This document shows, piece after piece, positions 1 to 10,083 of a DNA stretch of 64,000 bases (its first letter is position 1; each line of letters starts with the position of its first letter). Both the position numbers and the translations under genes were made by a program. Under the pieces are notes generated by a model that saw only the letters and a program-made list of their open reading frames with translations, was not told where the DNA came from and ran no database searches. The stretch is from Fagopyrum homotropicum (Eukaryota; Streptophyta; Magnoliopsida; Caryophyllales; Polygonaceae). The DNA lies in the NCBI GenBank assembly GCA_033239125.1, contig BSWB01000003.1:113480320-113544319 (forward strand), written 5' to 3'.

Positions 1-752
1 TTTTGTTTTCGATTCATAGTTTAGCTTAGAATAGACGTTTTCGCTTTATTTTGCCTCGATTTCTTCCGGTATGTTCGTGTTTTTGGTTGTAGGATCAATG
101 GAAAAGGAAAAAGGGAGAATAATGTCGAAGAAGAGTGACGAAATTTGGACTTTGAAGCTTTACAGAAGGTTCCACGGTCTAAATTACGGTCGTCATAGCT
201 ACAGTGGCCGTAATTCTCAAAAGCCTTTGAAAAATCACAAAAACCACGGGTCCGTACACTTCCACAGCCGTGGAACACCCCGACAGACCGTGATTTTCAA
301 AATTTTGCCTGCGACTATATAAGCCACATTCTTCACAAATTTGCCCCAAAAATTCCCTTTCCACGACCTAAACGCCAAAACTCCACGACCCCCTCCAAAT
401 CTTCGTTTTCTAATCGTTTTCAACGATTCTTCATCCTAAACTGCAGCAAATCCAACCACGAACAAGATCCAAGCGACAAACCGAGCGGAAATCCATCAAC
501 AAACGCGCATTTCGGGTTTTTCAATCCGAAAAAGAGGTTATTCTTTCTTCTTGATTTTCGCGGATTTGGTTCGTTTTTGCTATATATTTTTAGGAGGAAC
601 TGACAAAGACTGGAAGGGACTAGATTAGGACTGCTTGTTGTGGTGATTGTTGGTGAATTTGTTAAAATTCGCAATCTTCTGAGACGAATCACGGTCTTTG
701 GGTAAACCACGGCCGTGGAACCTGAAGAACAGACCGTAATTTTTGGTGAAAA
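1..752 (+). promoter_or_regulatory. LTR-like leader and promoter block ahead of the ATHILA-type ORF
   Basis: No convincing coding frame. The block has the same order of parts as the LTR at 3654-5411: CCACGG/CCGTGG phrases (about 170-295), then a TATA-like box in the context TGCGACTATATAAG near 315, then a further phrase (706-740, CCACGGCCGTGG followed by ACCGTAATTT) just before the ATG at 753. The TATA context matches the LTR's at about 4190-4208 almost base for base. Either a partial LTR copy was fused ahead of the ORF or the element carries an LTR-like internal promoter. The left end is cut by the window. Confidence 0.5.
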
Positions 753-2309
753 ATGGATTTCGTAAGGAGAGTGTCGGGAAGGATAAAAGAGAAGAAGGGA
801 GAGCAGAATAAGAAAAGAAAGGGCAATCCCTCCACCTCTAGGGCACCACCACCCTCATCTCCTTCACCCCCATCTTCACCTTCACCTCCATCCTCACCTC
901 CTCACCCTAGCATCCCGACCATACATGAGAACCACCTTGCTGCATTTGAGAGGATCACGAAGAGGACAGTGATTGGTCCTAGGTATTTGTTGTTGGAGGA
1001 TCTACATCCTCTCAACATAGTTGATGATCTTACATGGCTCTTGGATAGAGCCGGATTGCTTGTCTTCACGAACATTCGTGAAGATGCCTATGAGGAGATC
1101 ACCCGGGAGGTTGTGACGTCCTTCGAGCACAGCCACGTAGATAGGACCGTCTCCTTCCGTCTCATGGAACAAGACTACCATTTGAGTATTGTTGAGTTTG
1201 GGACCATTTTCGGGTTCCATGAGACCTACAATGGTCGATTTCCGAGCGGAGTTTACCCCAAGAACTTTTGGGAGGAAGTTGCGATGATTTACGCCGACGA
1301 GGACCGTTGGCAACCCACCGATACCAAGGCTAGATTGATGTACCATCTAGCCTTGAAGATAGCTCACCGTGTTCTTTCGGAGTGTCTCTTTCCTAGGACG
1401 GAGACGCCCCAAAAGATCAAGACAGATGAGCTATTCTTGCTCTATTGCATGCTATACGGTCGCCGTGCAGATTGTGCTACTCTTTTGGCGGCTACGATGA
1501 GCAAACTCAAGAATAAGAAGAAGGGGAACATTGGATATGGTGGGATAGTTACCCACATTGCTAGGAGTTTCGGTGTGGATTTTTCTACTTGCACCCGTAT
1601 ACCGGCCGTTCCTTTAGGGCTACATGCATTCATGGTTAGGGGACTCATCTTCCCCACACATGGAGGTCCGCCTTATGCGGGCATGCCTTGGGAGAGTAGA
1701 ACGGGTAGGGGTATAGAGTGGCTACCGGAGCACGCCATTATGGCAGGATGCCATAATTGGAAGGAGACGTTCACTGCGATGCATGCGAACAGGATAGTAG
1801 CTCCCCCTTACGTCCCACCGCCGGTTGTAGAGGAGGAGGATATGGGAGATCAGTTCGAGAGTGGAGGAGGAGCGGAGCAGGAGTTTGGCACGTTTCCGGA
1901 TCAGCCGGAGGCGGCCCCAGATGTACCTAGACGCTCTCCACGTCCAGCTAGAGCCTCAGGCTCGTCATCTCGCCGCGCTAGCGTGAGTGAGAGACCCACG
2001 TGGATGGCCACTCCTCCCACATGGTATTCCACCCCACCTCCTTGGTCCACGGAGCAGCCACCACCACCAGCACCAGCACCATCCGATGCCCCCGCATGGT
2101 ACAGTCACGCCCCGGGATGGTACGAGCAGATGCCGGATTGGGCTACCGGACTTTCAGAGAGAGTAGGAGCGTTAGAGATCCGGGCAGACGCTAGAGACGG
2201 ACGTTTAGACGACCTTGACCACATGATGAGGGACGTCTACCACCAGCAGTTTGGGCGGTTTTATGATCCGAGTTTCTCTCCATTCCCACCTCCGCCGGCG
2301 CCGCAATGA
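753..2309 (+). CDS. ATHILA ORF-1-like protein (env-position ORF of an Athila-type Ty3/gypsy retrotransposon)
   Basis: Intact frame of 518 codons. Residues 1-25 are Lys/Arg-rich and 27-52 are a Ser/Pro-rich linker. Residues about 62-340 match what I know of the ATHILA ORF-1 / 'putative plant transposon protein' family: the ITKRTVIGPRYL start, a short L-x(3)-GLLVF stretch, the FRLMEQDYHLS-x-VEFGTIFGF block, and VTHIARSFGVDFSTCTRI followed by a MPWE motif. The C-terminal 130 residues are Pro/Trp-rich, then a short acidic, Arg-rich helical segment. In Athila elements this ORF lies between pol and the 3' LTR, which fits the LTR at 3654. Its function is unknown; an envelope role has been proposed for some relatives but nothing here shows a signal peptide or membrane segment. 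It is the only long retroelement frame in the window without a stop. A reverse-strand paralogue lies at 5459-6826. Confidence 0.8.
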   Translation: MDFVRRVSGRIKEKKGEQNKKRKGNPSTSRAPPPSSPSPPSSPSPPSSPPHPSIPTIHENHLAAFERITKRTVIGPRYLLLEDLHPLNIVDDLTWLLDRAGLLVFTNIREDAYEEITREVVTSFEHSHVDRTVSFRLMEQDYHLSIVEFGTIFGFHETYNGRFPSGVYPKNFWEEVAMIYADEDRWQPTDTKARLMYHLALKIAHRVLSECLFPRTETPQKIKTDELFLLYCMLYGRRADCATLLAATMSKLKNKKKGNIGYGGIVTHIARSFGVDFSTCTRIPAVPLGLHAFMVRGLIFPTHGGPPYAGMPWESRTGRGIEWLPEHAIMAGCHNWKETFTAMHANRIVAPPYVPPPVVEEEDMGDQFESGGGAEQEFGTFPDQPEAAPDVPRRSPRPARASGSSSRRASVSERPTWMATPPTWYSTPPPWSTEQPPPPAPAPSDAPAWYSHAPGWYEQMPDWATGLSERVGALEIRADARDGRLDDLDHMMRDVYHQQFGRFYDPSFSPFPPPPAPQ

Positions 2310-3653
2310 TTGATGCATGATCGTTCGTTTTAGACATTCCCGCCACCACTTTGTGAGTTTCTTTTTCTTTTCTTCTTTTCTTTATTTCTTTTGAACATTA
2401 GGGACAATGTTCGTCCTAAGTATGAGGTGGGATGTACTAAAAAGTTTGTAATAACTCTACTTACTATGTTCGCTTTCATTTGAGACTATCGTTGCATGTT
2501 CATTATGTGTTGCACGTTTCCTTATTGCATTGCATGAAAAGTGACTTGAAAAACCCATAAAAATTGAAAAAATTTGAAAATTTTGAGCTTCTAATGAATT
2601 GAGATGATCTCCATGATAATCACTACTTGTGAATTGAGTTTGATAAAAATTGCATGCTTAAAAGGATTGTGAATTGAAAAGAATTTGAATGAATGAATTT
2701 TACCTCTTTTACAAGTTTTATAATGTGAAAATGTTACCTAAATCATGCTAGGAAATTGAAGTTGAAATCACGTTATAAGTTCCTATACTTCTTGTTGAAA
2801 TGATTAAGGCAATTCGATACTTTCTTTCTTCTTTCTTTGATCATCTAGCTCCTCATTGAAATATTAGCCTCCTTTACCTATCCGGGAATTTGGAGAAGTG
2901 AATGAGAAAAAGGCATGTTTGATGTGGGAGGGCCATGAGAGCAATTATTTGCAATCAATTGAATAGAAAGAAATTATAGGTTTGGGGAAGTCAATCATGA
3001 CGATGAGTAACTCGGCACCATTCACATAGCCGGGTGTTTGTGTCTTGCCAAAGTCGGATTGAGCGATATTCCTAGCGGATTATGGTATGTGCGCTAAGGG
3101 TTTGAGGCATCTCTTGAAAATTTGAGAAACGCCGATCTCCTAGGCTTCGGTTTTTGTGCACCTCTGTCCATAACTCCAAAAGTAAAGTCGAAAAATGAAA
3201 AGAAGAGAGCAAAGCTCTAAGTTGAAGTGTTGCGGGAACCGCATAAGAAGAAGAAGGTAGTTGTCCACTTTCCCGGATTTATGCACCACTTTCCCTTAAA
3301 GTTTTCCCTTCCCTTCCATATTCTAGACCTTTTCTTTGAAAGTCCTTAAGATCAAAAGAATGTTATATGACTTGGTGATCTAAATTGAAGTTTCTTGTCA
3401 TTGATTTTGATAATGTTTGAAGGTTATAATGCTTGTTTAGAAGTTAAGTTGGTTCATGAATTTTCTTTGCTTTTTACTCTTTGATTGAGTGTGTGAAAGT
3501 TTGAAGAACGATTGAAGCAAGGTTTAAGAATGATCTATTCTTTAGAAGTCACATTCACCCAAAAGAAGGTACACATATTTCATCCTAACTCTTGTTTAAA
3601 GCTTTTTGAAAGACCTTGCTTAGGGACAAGCAAGTGTTAAGTATGGGGTTATT
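2310..3653 (+). other. 3' noncoding region of the Athila-type element with polypurine tract
   Basis: No ORF of note. It has the AT-rich spacer usual between the Athila 3' ORF and LTR, and two GGGACAA...AAGTATG(A/G)GG-like tracts: one soon after the ORF (about 2400-2435) and one directly before the LTR (3623-3653). The second, with AAGTATGGGG, is the likely plus-strand primer. Such duplicated tracts are familiar in Athila-group elements. Confidence 0.6.
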
Positions 3654-5411
3654 TGTTAGCATGAAATATTGTGATATTTTAGGCACGTTTTCTAAACGTA
3701 TTTGATTCATATTGATAGTCTTTGATTGAACTTTGTGCATATGTGAGCTAGTATTACCTATATTGTCGATATGGATGTCTACACTAGTTCTATGTTGATT
3801 ATAGGTGATTTGGAGCTATTTCCGAACGGAATCGAGCAAAGGAGAGTTGAGTTGATATGTCCATGGATTGAGGACACTCTTTGGAAGCAAATTGGAGTTT
3901 TAGCTTGAGGAATGCACGAGGTTAGGGAAGAATCACGTTCTTGCCCTAAACCACGCTCTAAAATACGACCATATCACGTTCCACGTTCGATTCCACGACC
4001 GTGGATTTAGAGTCAGAAATTGATGTTCATTCCAGAGGATATTACGGCCGTGGAACATATGGTGCAAACCGAAATTATATCCACGCTCTAAATTACGGTC
4101 GTGGAACACTTCCACGACCGTGATCTTGGCGAATCTTTTCGCCATACTTTGAAGCCACGATCTTTTAAAGATTGGGCCGGGCCGACATTTTGCCCTGCAC
4201 TATAAAAAGACGGACGAAGCAAGAATCCGCCATCATCGCTTACGAGATCGCTTAGAGGTTCGCTTCCACCTTTCCGCGCTAAGGATTGTTTAGCCCTTGC
4301 TTGGGAAGCATTGACATCTCCTTGGAGATCGAAGTTCGTGTTTGGGAATTGCCCTAATCTCGCACCTTTGGTGGAGATTGCTGTCGAGATCTCCGGATTG
4401 GCGGAAGATCGAAGTTTTCGGAAGATTTTGCAAGAAGATCTCTCTTCTTGTTTAGGTTTGATTTGCAAAACGGATTGACATCCCGTTTTCCCTTCTTTCC
4501 TAAGGTTGTGATTGTTTTACTTTGAATCTTTTGACAATACTTGTTCTCTTTGTGACTTTGAGATTGATTTGAAGATTATTGAAAGTTCTTGAAAGTTTTC
4601 ATCTTTTTATCTTTTAAATTCTTGAATTGATATCAACATGACTGTTATTGGCTAAAAACCCTTAACAATTCTAAGGTGAAGGGTTGATAGTTGTGGCTTA
4701 GATGATGATAGATCGATCGCAAACAGATTAGATCCTGAGAGTTAGAGAGAATCGCCGACAACCCTAAATTACGGCCTGTTCTTGAGACCACGGTCGTGGA
4801 ACCTCAAGAACTAACCGTAATTTCCCTTAAGTCTACGAACTTGCTTTTACTTTAATCCAAAGTTAAAGATTTGCTTTAGCTTAGTTTAGACTTGTCTTTT
4901 CTAGGTGGTAGTGAAGCCTCAACAACCTCTACCTCGATTGTGAGTGTCACAACCTCAATCGGTTAAGTTAGTCTTGATCCTTGGGTTATAAGTTTGGGTA
5001 TTGGACACTAATTCTCATCTTTAGAATCTTTCTATATTGAGCCTCAACAACCTGTATAGAGAGTGTCTTGTAGGTGAGTCATATAAGGTCTTTGGAACTT
5101 CACCGTACGATTACCTTACATTAGCATACCTTTGCATATCTCAAATCTGTCTTTATATCATTAAGTATATCTTGAATCGATTGCCACAGCTAGATACCTG
5201 GATCTTTAGGATTGTTGTTTTCCCAATATTTGCAAAACTCCCATATTTACTTGCTTGATAATCTGCAATCGAGTTCGTTCCCACCCAAATCCCTGTGTTC
5301 GATACTCTGGAATTCTTGCTTAGCTACGTCGATCCGTACACTGCGGGTTTGCTGCTTGATTCTAGTTTTATAAATTTAAAGCTTATTTGCACACACCTTT
5401 AGGGGCGAACA
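3654..5411 (+). repeat. LTR of Athila-type retrotransposon (3' LTR of the 753-2309 element)
   Basis: Begins TGTTAGCATG after a polypurine tract and ends GGGGCGAACA, 1758 bp. Relatives in the window begin TGATAGCATG and end GCGAACA or GCGTAACA. It contains palindromic CCACGACCGTGG-type phrases at 3945-4130, a TATA-like ACTATAAAAAG at about 4200, a second phrase at 4786-4820, and the conserved block CGTACACTGCGGGTT near 5335. If 3654-5411 is the 3' LTR, the target duplication copy should be CTGAG (5412-5416), with its partner left of the window. It sits just beyond the stop codon of the minus-strand ORF at 5459. Confidence 0.75.
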
Positions 5412-5458
5412 CTGAGCTGCAAAAATAAATAATAAAGAAAATTCATGCTGCTCTAGTC

Positions 5459-6826
5459 CTAATCCGCTGGTGGTGGTGGTGGATATGGGATGAAGGGATA
5501 CTGAGATGGGTCAAACGTATAACCCATAGTATGTTGGAACTGGATCTCCATCATCCTCTGCTAGTAGTGTTGGCTCTCTCTAAGCTCCATCATCTCCAAT
5601 GACAAGGCGGCATAAGAGTCGATCATCTAGTCCGTCAGCTCATCGATCCGACGGTGAGCTACGGGATCTCTCTGTCTGTGGACTCTACGCCTAGCAGGTC
5701 GTGACGGTGTTGCAGCTGCCTCCTCCTCTGTAGCTTCGTCGTCTAAATCGACAACTGGCACACTAGGGCCGGCTATATCTGTACCTGTCTCCATGGCGGC
5801 ACCGCCATCATCATACTCCTCCTCCAAAGCTGGTGCAGCATCTCTAGCATCCTTTATGTAGGGCAGTCACACGAAAGACCAGTACTGTGGATCGAAGACT
5901 GTAAACTGATCTGACCATGGGATACCCTGAGGAGCAGTCTCCTCCCAAGGCATCGCTACGTATGGTGTGGTAAGGCCACGAGGAACCAGTATCCTCCTCG
6001 TGATCATCTCTTGAAGTCCAAGCGGCTTTGCAGCCGCCACCAATGTACATGTAGTCAAGTCAAGACCCATAACTGTAGCGATGTGAGTCACCAATCCTCC
6101 ACAGCAAATATCTCATTTCGCCTTGCCCTTGATCCGGTGTAGATTCTCAGCTAACATGCTCCCAAAATCAGGCACCCCTCTAGTAACCATGCAGAAGAGA
6201 CTCAGCAGCTCTCCTTATCTAATCTTCTGGGGCGTCTCAGTACACGCCACAAGGGTCTCACTGAATATACGGTGGGCCAGACGGAAAGCCAAATGGAATG
6301 TGATGCGCTCCTTGGAGTCTCCAGGTCTCCATCTGTCTACATGCTCCACCACATGGGCAATCTGCCCCCAGAACTATCGACCTACCGCTTGAGAAGGAAA
6401 GTCGGGAACTGTAGGAGTCGGGAAGCCAAAAATATCTCTGAACTGATCCATAGGAATCATGTAGTTCTGGTTCAGCAACCGGTACTTTATGTTGTTCCTC
6501 TCATGCATGTGAGTAACAGAACTCACAAACTCCAGGGTCAGCTCAAGGTAAGTTGGAGCTCTGATCTCCATAAAACGCTCTAGCCCCACCATGGATATCA
6601 TCTTCTTCAATTCCTCCACCATGTGGAGGCACTCGAAGGCTGGAACATCTAAGAAGCGCTTGGAAATGATAGGGCGTGCGCATATACGGTCAAAATCTGC
6701 CCGGTGACGCTCATGGATCACCGGGAAAAAAGGTCTAGAGGAAGGGGAAGGAGAAGAACCACTGGGAGCATCTCTAAGAACCAGCTGATAATCAGAACGA
6801 GAACTCATATCTGCTGACAAGGTCAC
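5459..6826 (-). pseudogene. Degenerate ATHILA ORF-1-like gene of a second Athila-type element
   Basis: One reading frame runs from the ATG at 6826 to a TAG at 5459-5461, broken by nonsense codons, including those at about 6374, 6193, 6119, 5864 and 5627. The frame stays open between stops, so decay was by point mutation, not indels. It is collinear with 753-2309: an RPIISKRFLD start, YRLLNQNYMIPMDQFRDIFGF, VTHIATVMGLDLTTCT, a MPWEE motif, and a Pro-rich tail near 5470. The protein differs strongly from the intact copy, so the two belong to separate families. The minus-strand C-terminus abuts the plus-strand LTR ending at 5411. Confidence 0.8.
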
Positions 6827-7119
6827 CTCGGTCGGTCTGACAGCCTGAAGAACACCTCAGTCGAGACACAGCTCGACTGGACCAAGGCGAAACGTTGTTC
6901 AATTTCTCCTTTCTGATTTTCAGTTCTTTTCCCCCAAAATCACTACCAATAGCTTCCTATGGGGTACTTATACTCTTTTCAGTGCAAATCTATGGAAACC
7001 AAAGCCACTAATCTCTAAAATCAGTAAAGGGAAGGAAAGTTAGGGTTTCCAACAATTTACCCCAAATTACGCAGATTCGAGGCGTTTTTCTTGCAGTTTC
7101 TCGCTTGTAATCTGATCCT
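6827..7119 (-). promoter_or_regulatory. Leader region ahead of the minus-strand ATHILA-type pseudogene
   Basis: Noncoding. On the minus strand it has a TATA-like GAGTATAAGTACCCC at about 6965-6985, then CCTCGG/CGAG phrases between 6910 and 6833, directly before the start at 6826. This TATA-then-phrase order repeats what is seen ahead of 753 and within the LTRs, but with the CCTCGG arm type found in the LTRs at 7265-8190 and 50,509-52,234. Confidence 0.45.
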
Positions 7120-7169
7120 CTTGCTTTTCCTTGCGAGATCGGAGCAAATATCGAATATAAGGGAATGTG

Positions 7170-7264
7170 ATCCTCTATGCCGATCCGTACACTGCGGGTT
7201 CGCTTACTTTTATTCTAGTTTTATAAATATAAAGCTTATTTGCACGCACGTTTTCGGGCGAACA
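7170..7264 (+). repeat. 3' end fragment of an Athila-type LTR
   Basis: Shares GATCCGTACACTGCGGGTT, the TTTATAAATATAAAGC block and a terminal GGGCGAACA with the last 90 bases of the LTR at 3654-5411. Its left limit is unclear. It joins the oppositely oriented LTR fragment at 7265 with no spacer. Confidence 0.65.
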
Positions 7265-8190
7265 CCAATCACCCTAGAATCGCACAAGAAATTTAGTCAC
7301 TCATCATCATGAAAACAATAATCGAATATAAGGGAAAGGAATGAATATTCGAACAAGTAAACCTTAAGAAAAAGGCCTCAATAACTTAATCAAATAATAA
7401 TACATCAACGTTCTTTAGATTACAAATCAAACAAGACAATAAACCAAAGGGAATCTAAGAAAGTCTTACAAACTCCCTCAAAAGTTATCTCAAAACTATA
7501 AATCTTCCTTCCTTCAATCTTCAAAGCTTCCTTCAAACTTCCTGAAATTCTCCTAATTGTTGCGTTGATCCAGAAAATCCGATGATCAAAAGATGCCTGA
7601 ATTGTGGAAAATCCAACCCTTTATATAGGAGAATTATCTTCCAAAGATAATAATATCTTAAAAAGATAATTTCCTATAAAATATATCATATTTCTAAAAT
7701 AGATCTCCCAAATATAAGATCTTCCTTCCAAAAATCTAGCCCAAAAATATAAGATATCTTCTTTCCAAAAATAAAAGATCTCAGCCAAAAGATATGATCT
7801 CGCCGGCGCCAGGGTTTCCGCCTCGGTCGGGACGCTCCTCAAGATCACCTCGGTCGAGGTGATATTGTAGCTGACCAAGGTGAATCTCTGCTGAATGTGA
7901 AATCTCTCAGATCTGGTCCAAAGTAAATCTTCTTCATTAATTTCATGCTTCCTGAGTTCTCTTTTAAGCTCCTGAATGTAGCTCTTATGACTCCTTAGTT
8001 CCTTAGCTCTATTTCAATCCAAAATGTGCCATTTTACCTACGATTACAACGAAACTTGGTGTAGACCTCGATTCTCGTAAAGGTAGATAAAGCAACAATA
8101 TAATCACATAATATACATTCATACATGCAGATTATTGAAGATAAAACGTCCAAACAAGTCCCAAAATATAGACTATAATACATGCTATCA
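7265..8190 (-). repeat. Truncated Athila-type LTR (5' half)
   Basis: Collinear with 51,352-52,234 of the solo LTR: starts CCAATCACCCTAGAATCG and ends CATGCTATCA, which is the TGATAGCATG terminus on the minus strand. It contains a TATA-like CCTATATAAAGGG near 7615-7628 and a CACCTCGGTCGAGGTG palindrome at 7847-7862. The U5 half is missing. It ends inside a gag frame. Confidence 0.75.
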
Positions 8191-8675
8191 AGAAACTCCG
8201 CGATCTTCTCCTCCCATGTGTTAAGTCTTCCATTGGGAAGCGATTGATACCATGCAAGTGCTTTATCCTTCAAAGAGAAAAAGAAAACACAAACTTTATA
8301 ATTGTTATTTTCACATCTAAAAGGTCTCAAAGTTTCCATCAAAATCTCATAGTTTTGTAAATGTTGGTGTGGTGACTCTCTCTCTATTCCTCCAAAACGA
8401 TTCTACTGAATCATTGTAATGACTCGAGATCTAAACTCATATTCTCTTTCATCCGGATCTCCCAAGTTGACGCCCGGACGGCGTGCTTGTTGGACGGGAT
8501 CCATCCATTGCTCAAGTGTTTGCGGAATGCCCACAAACGAGTCAGTTGGCTCCACCCTCGGTGGAGGTGGTGGTGGCGGCACATAGATGGATGCCGATGG
8601 AGTAATCACAACTCTAGCATCCACTTCTCTTTCCTCATTCACTAGTCGAATCTGCTCCAAGTATCCGATTGTGGT
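8191..8675 (-). pseudogene. Fragment of an Athila-type gag gene
   Basis: A single frame with one internal stop (near 8403). It carries the gag hallmark FFSLKDKALAWYQSLPNG followed by TWEEKIAEFLD, and upstream NRFGGIERESPHQHLQN, which correspond to the conserved gag motifs of Athila-type elements. A Pro-rich stretch lies at about 8550-8585. The frame is cut at both ends: at 8190 by an LTR fragment and at 8675 by another LTR fragment joined in the same orientation. No zinc knuckle, protease or polymerase remains. Confidence 0.75.
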
Positions 8676-10083
8676 TTTCGATTCAAGATGTCTAAGGATG
8701 TGCAAAGGACAGAGCTAGATATCAAAGGTATATGATCTAAGGTAGGATATCGTACGGTGAAGTTCCAACATTCACTTGTCTCACCCAAAGGTTCTCCAAC
8801 ACCGGATGTTGAGTCTCGATATATAGAGAATCTAAGGATAGGATTACACTCTCAATACCAAACACCAAACACCAAACCCAAGGAAGTCAAAAGAAAGTAC
8901 AAAATACAGGCTATGACACTCTCCACCTTAATAGAGGGTTTTGAATCCCCTATTACCTATAACTCGTAAACGTTAATAACCAAGCAAGGCTATAGGTTAG
9001 AATGGTTCAACAAGGATAGGGTTTAAGCAATCTTTAACTTTGGGTAAAGGTAAAGGCAAAACGTGCAAGGTAGAGGAAACCACGGCAAGATCTTGGGAAA
9101 CCACGGGCGTGGAAGCTCAAGAACAAGCCGTGGAAAACCTTCCGCGAGGGTTTCGACTCATAGATCTCAGGGTCCAATCTGTTTACAAGTTTTAATCTAT
9201 CATCATCTACACCACAACCATCAACCTATCACCCTAGAATCGCAAGGTGGGGGGGTTAGCCAACAATCATCATCATATTCAAATCAAGAATTAAGGATGA
9301 AATCAAGAATAGCATGCAACCAAGAAAACACAAAGAAGAACTATGATTCTCAATGATGAATCTCCAAATCTCAATAACCGAATCAAACAACAAGTATCGC
9401 AGTTTTCGAGTTCTCAAAAGATAATAATCACAATCTAAGAAAATCTCACAAATGTCTTCAATCTCCAAGTTGCAAATCCAAAGCTCTTCAATCTCCTTCC
9501 AATGATGAAGCAAGAGAATCTCGATCGTGGAGTAATCCGTCAACCCTAAGTGTAAATGTGTGTAAGCGAGTCCCCAGCAACGCAGCAATCAACCTTCTTT
9601 TATAGAATAAAATTAGGTCTAAAAGCTCTCCTTTTGCGTTGCTGACGTGGCATTAACGGAACGGGTTTTCCCGAAGAAAACCACGGGTGACGTCATCAAA
9701 ACCACGGCCGTTGTTTGTCCCGTGGTTGCTCTCGACCTTCCTTCCACGTGTGAAAATCAAAGAATTAATCAAAACCTCGGCCGTGGACTTATGTTTTTGG
9801 GCCGTGGTTCTTCCTTTTCGACGCCCTTCCTCTTTGCTTCACTTTATACTCCTTCCTAGACTCCTCAATGCTTCCTAATGAGTTCCACTTCGATCAACAC
9901 TCCATGAACGCTCCAATTCAGTTCCAAATCATGTAAAATCACAACAAATCTTGCGTAGATCTCCATTCCAACATGATAGGTGAATGTGCTCATAAATGCT
10001 ATGAATATACATCTATATACTCAAAAGAAAGGGGAAAACTACCTATATACACATCTAAACTAACGTCATATTTCATGCTATCA
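8676..10083 (-). repeat. Truncated Athila-type LTR (missing its 3' end)
   Basis: Minus-strand LTR beginning TGATAGCATGAAATATGACG at 10083. It can be followed against the reverse complement of 3654-5411, including the block CGTACGGTGAAGTTCCA at about 8753. Alignment stops near 8676, where gag sequence begins. It carries the CCACGG arm type: U3 phrases at 9660-9810, a TATA-like TTCTATAAAAGAAGG at about 9596-9608 and a phrase at 9090-9145. Confidence 0.7.

Noticed and set aside
1002..1346. 114-codon minus-strand frame
   Set aside because: Antisense shadow of the ATHILA-type ORF.
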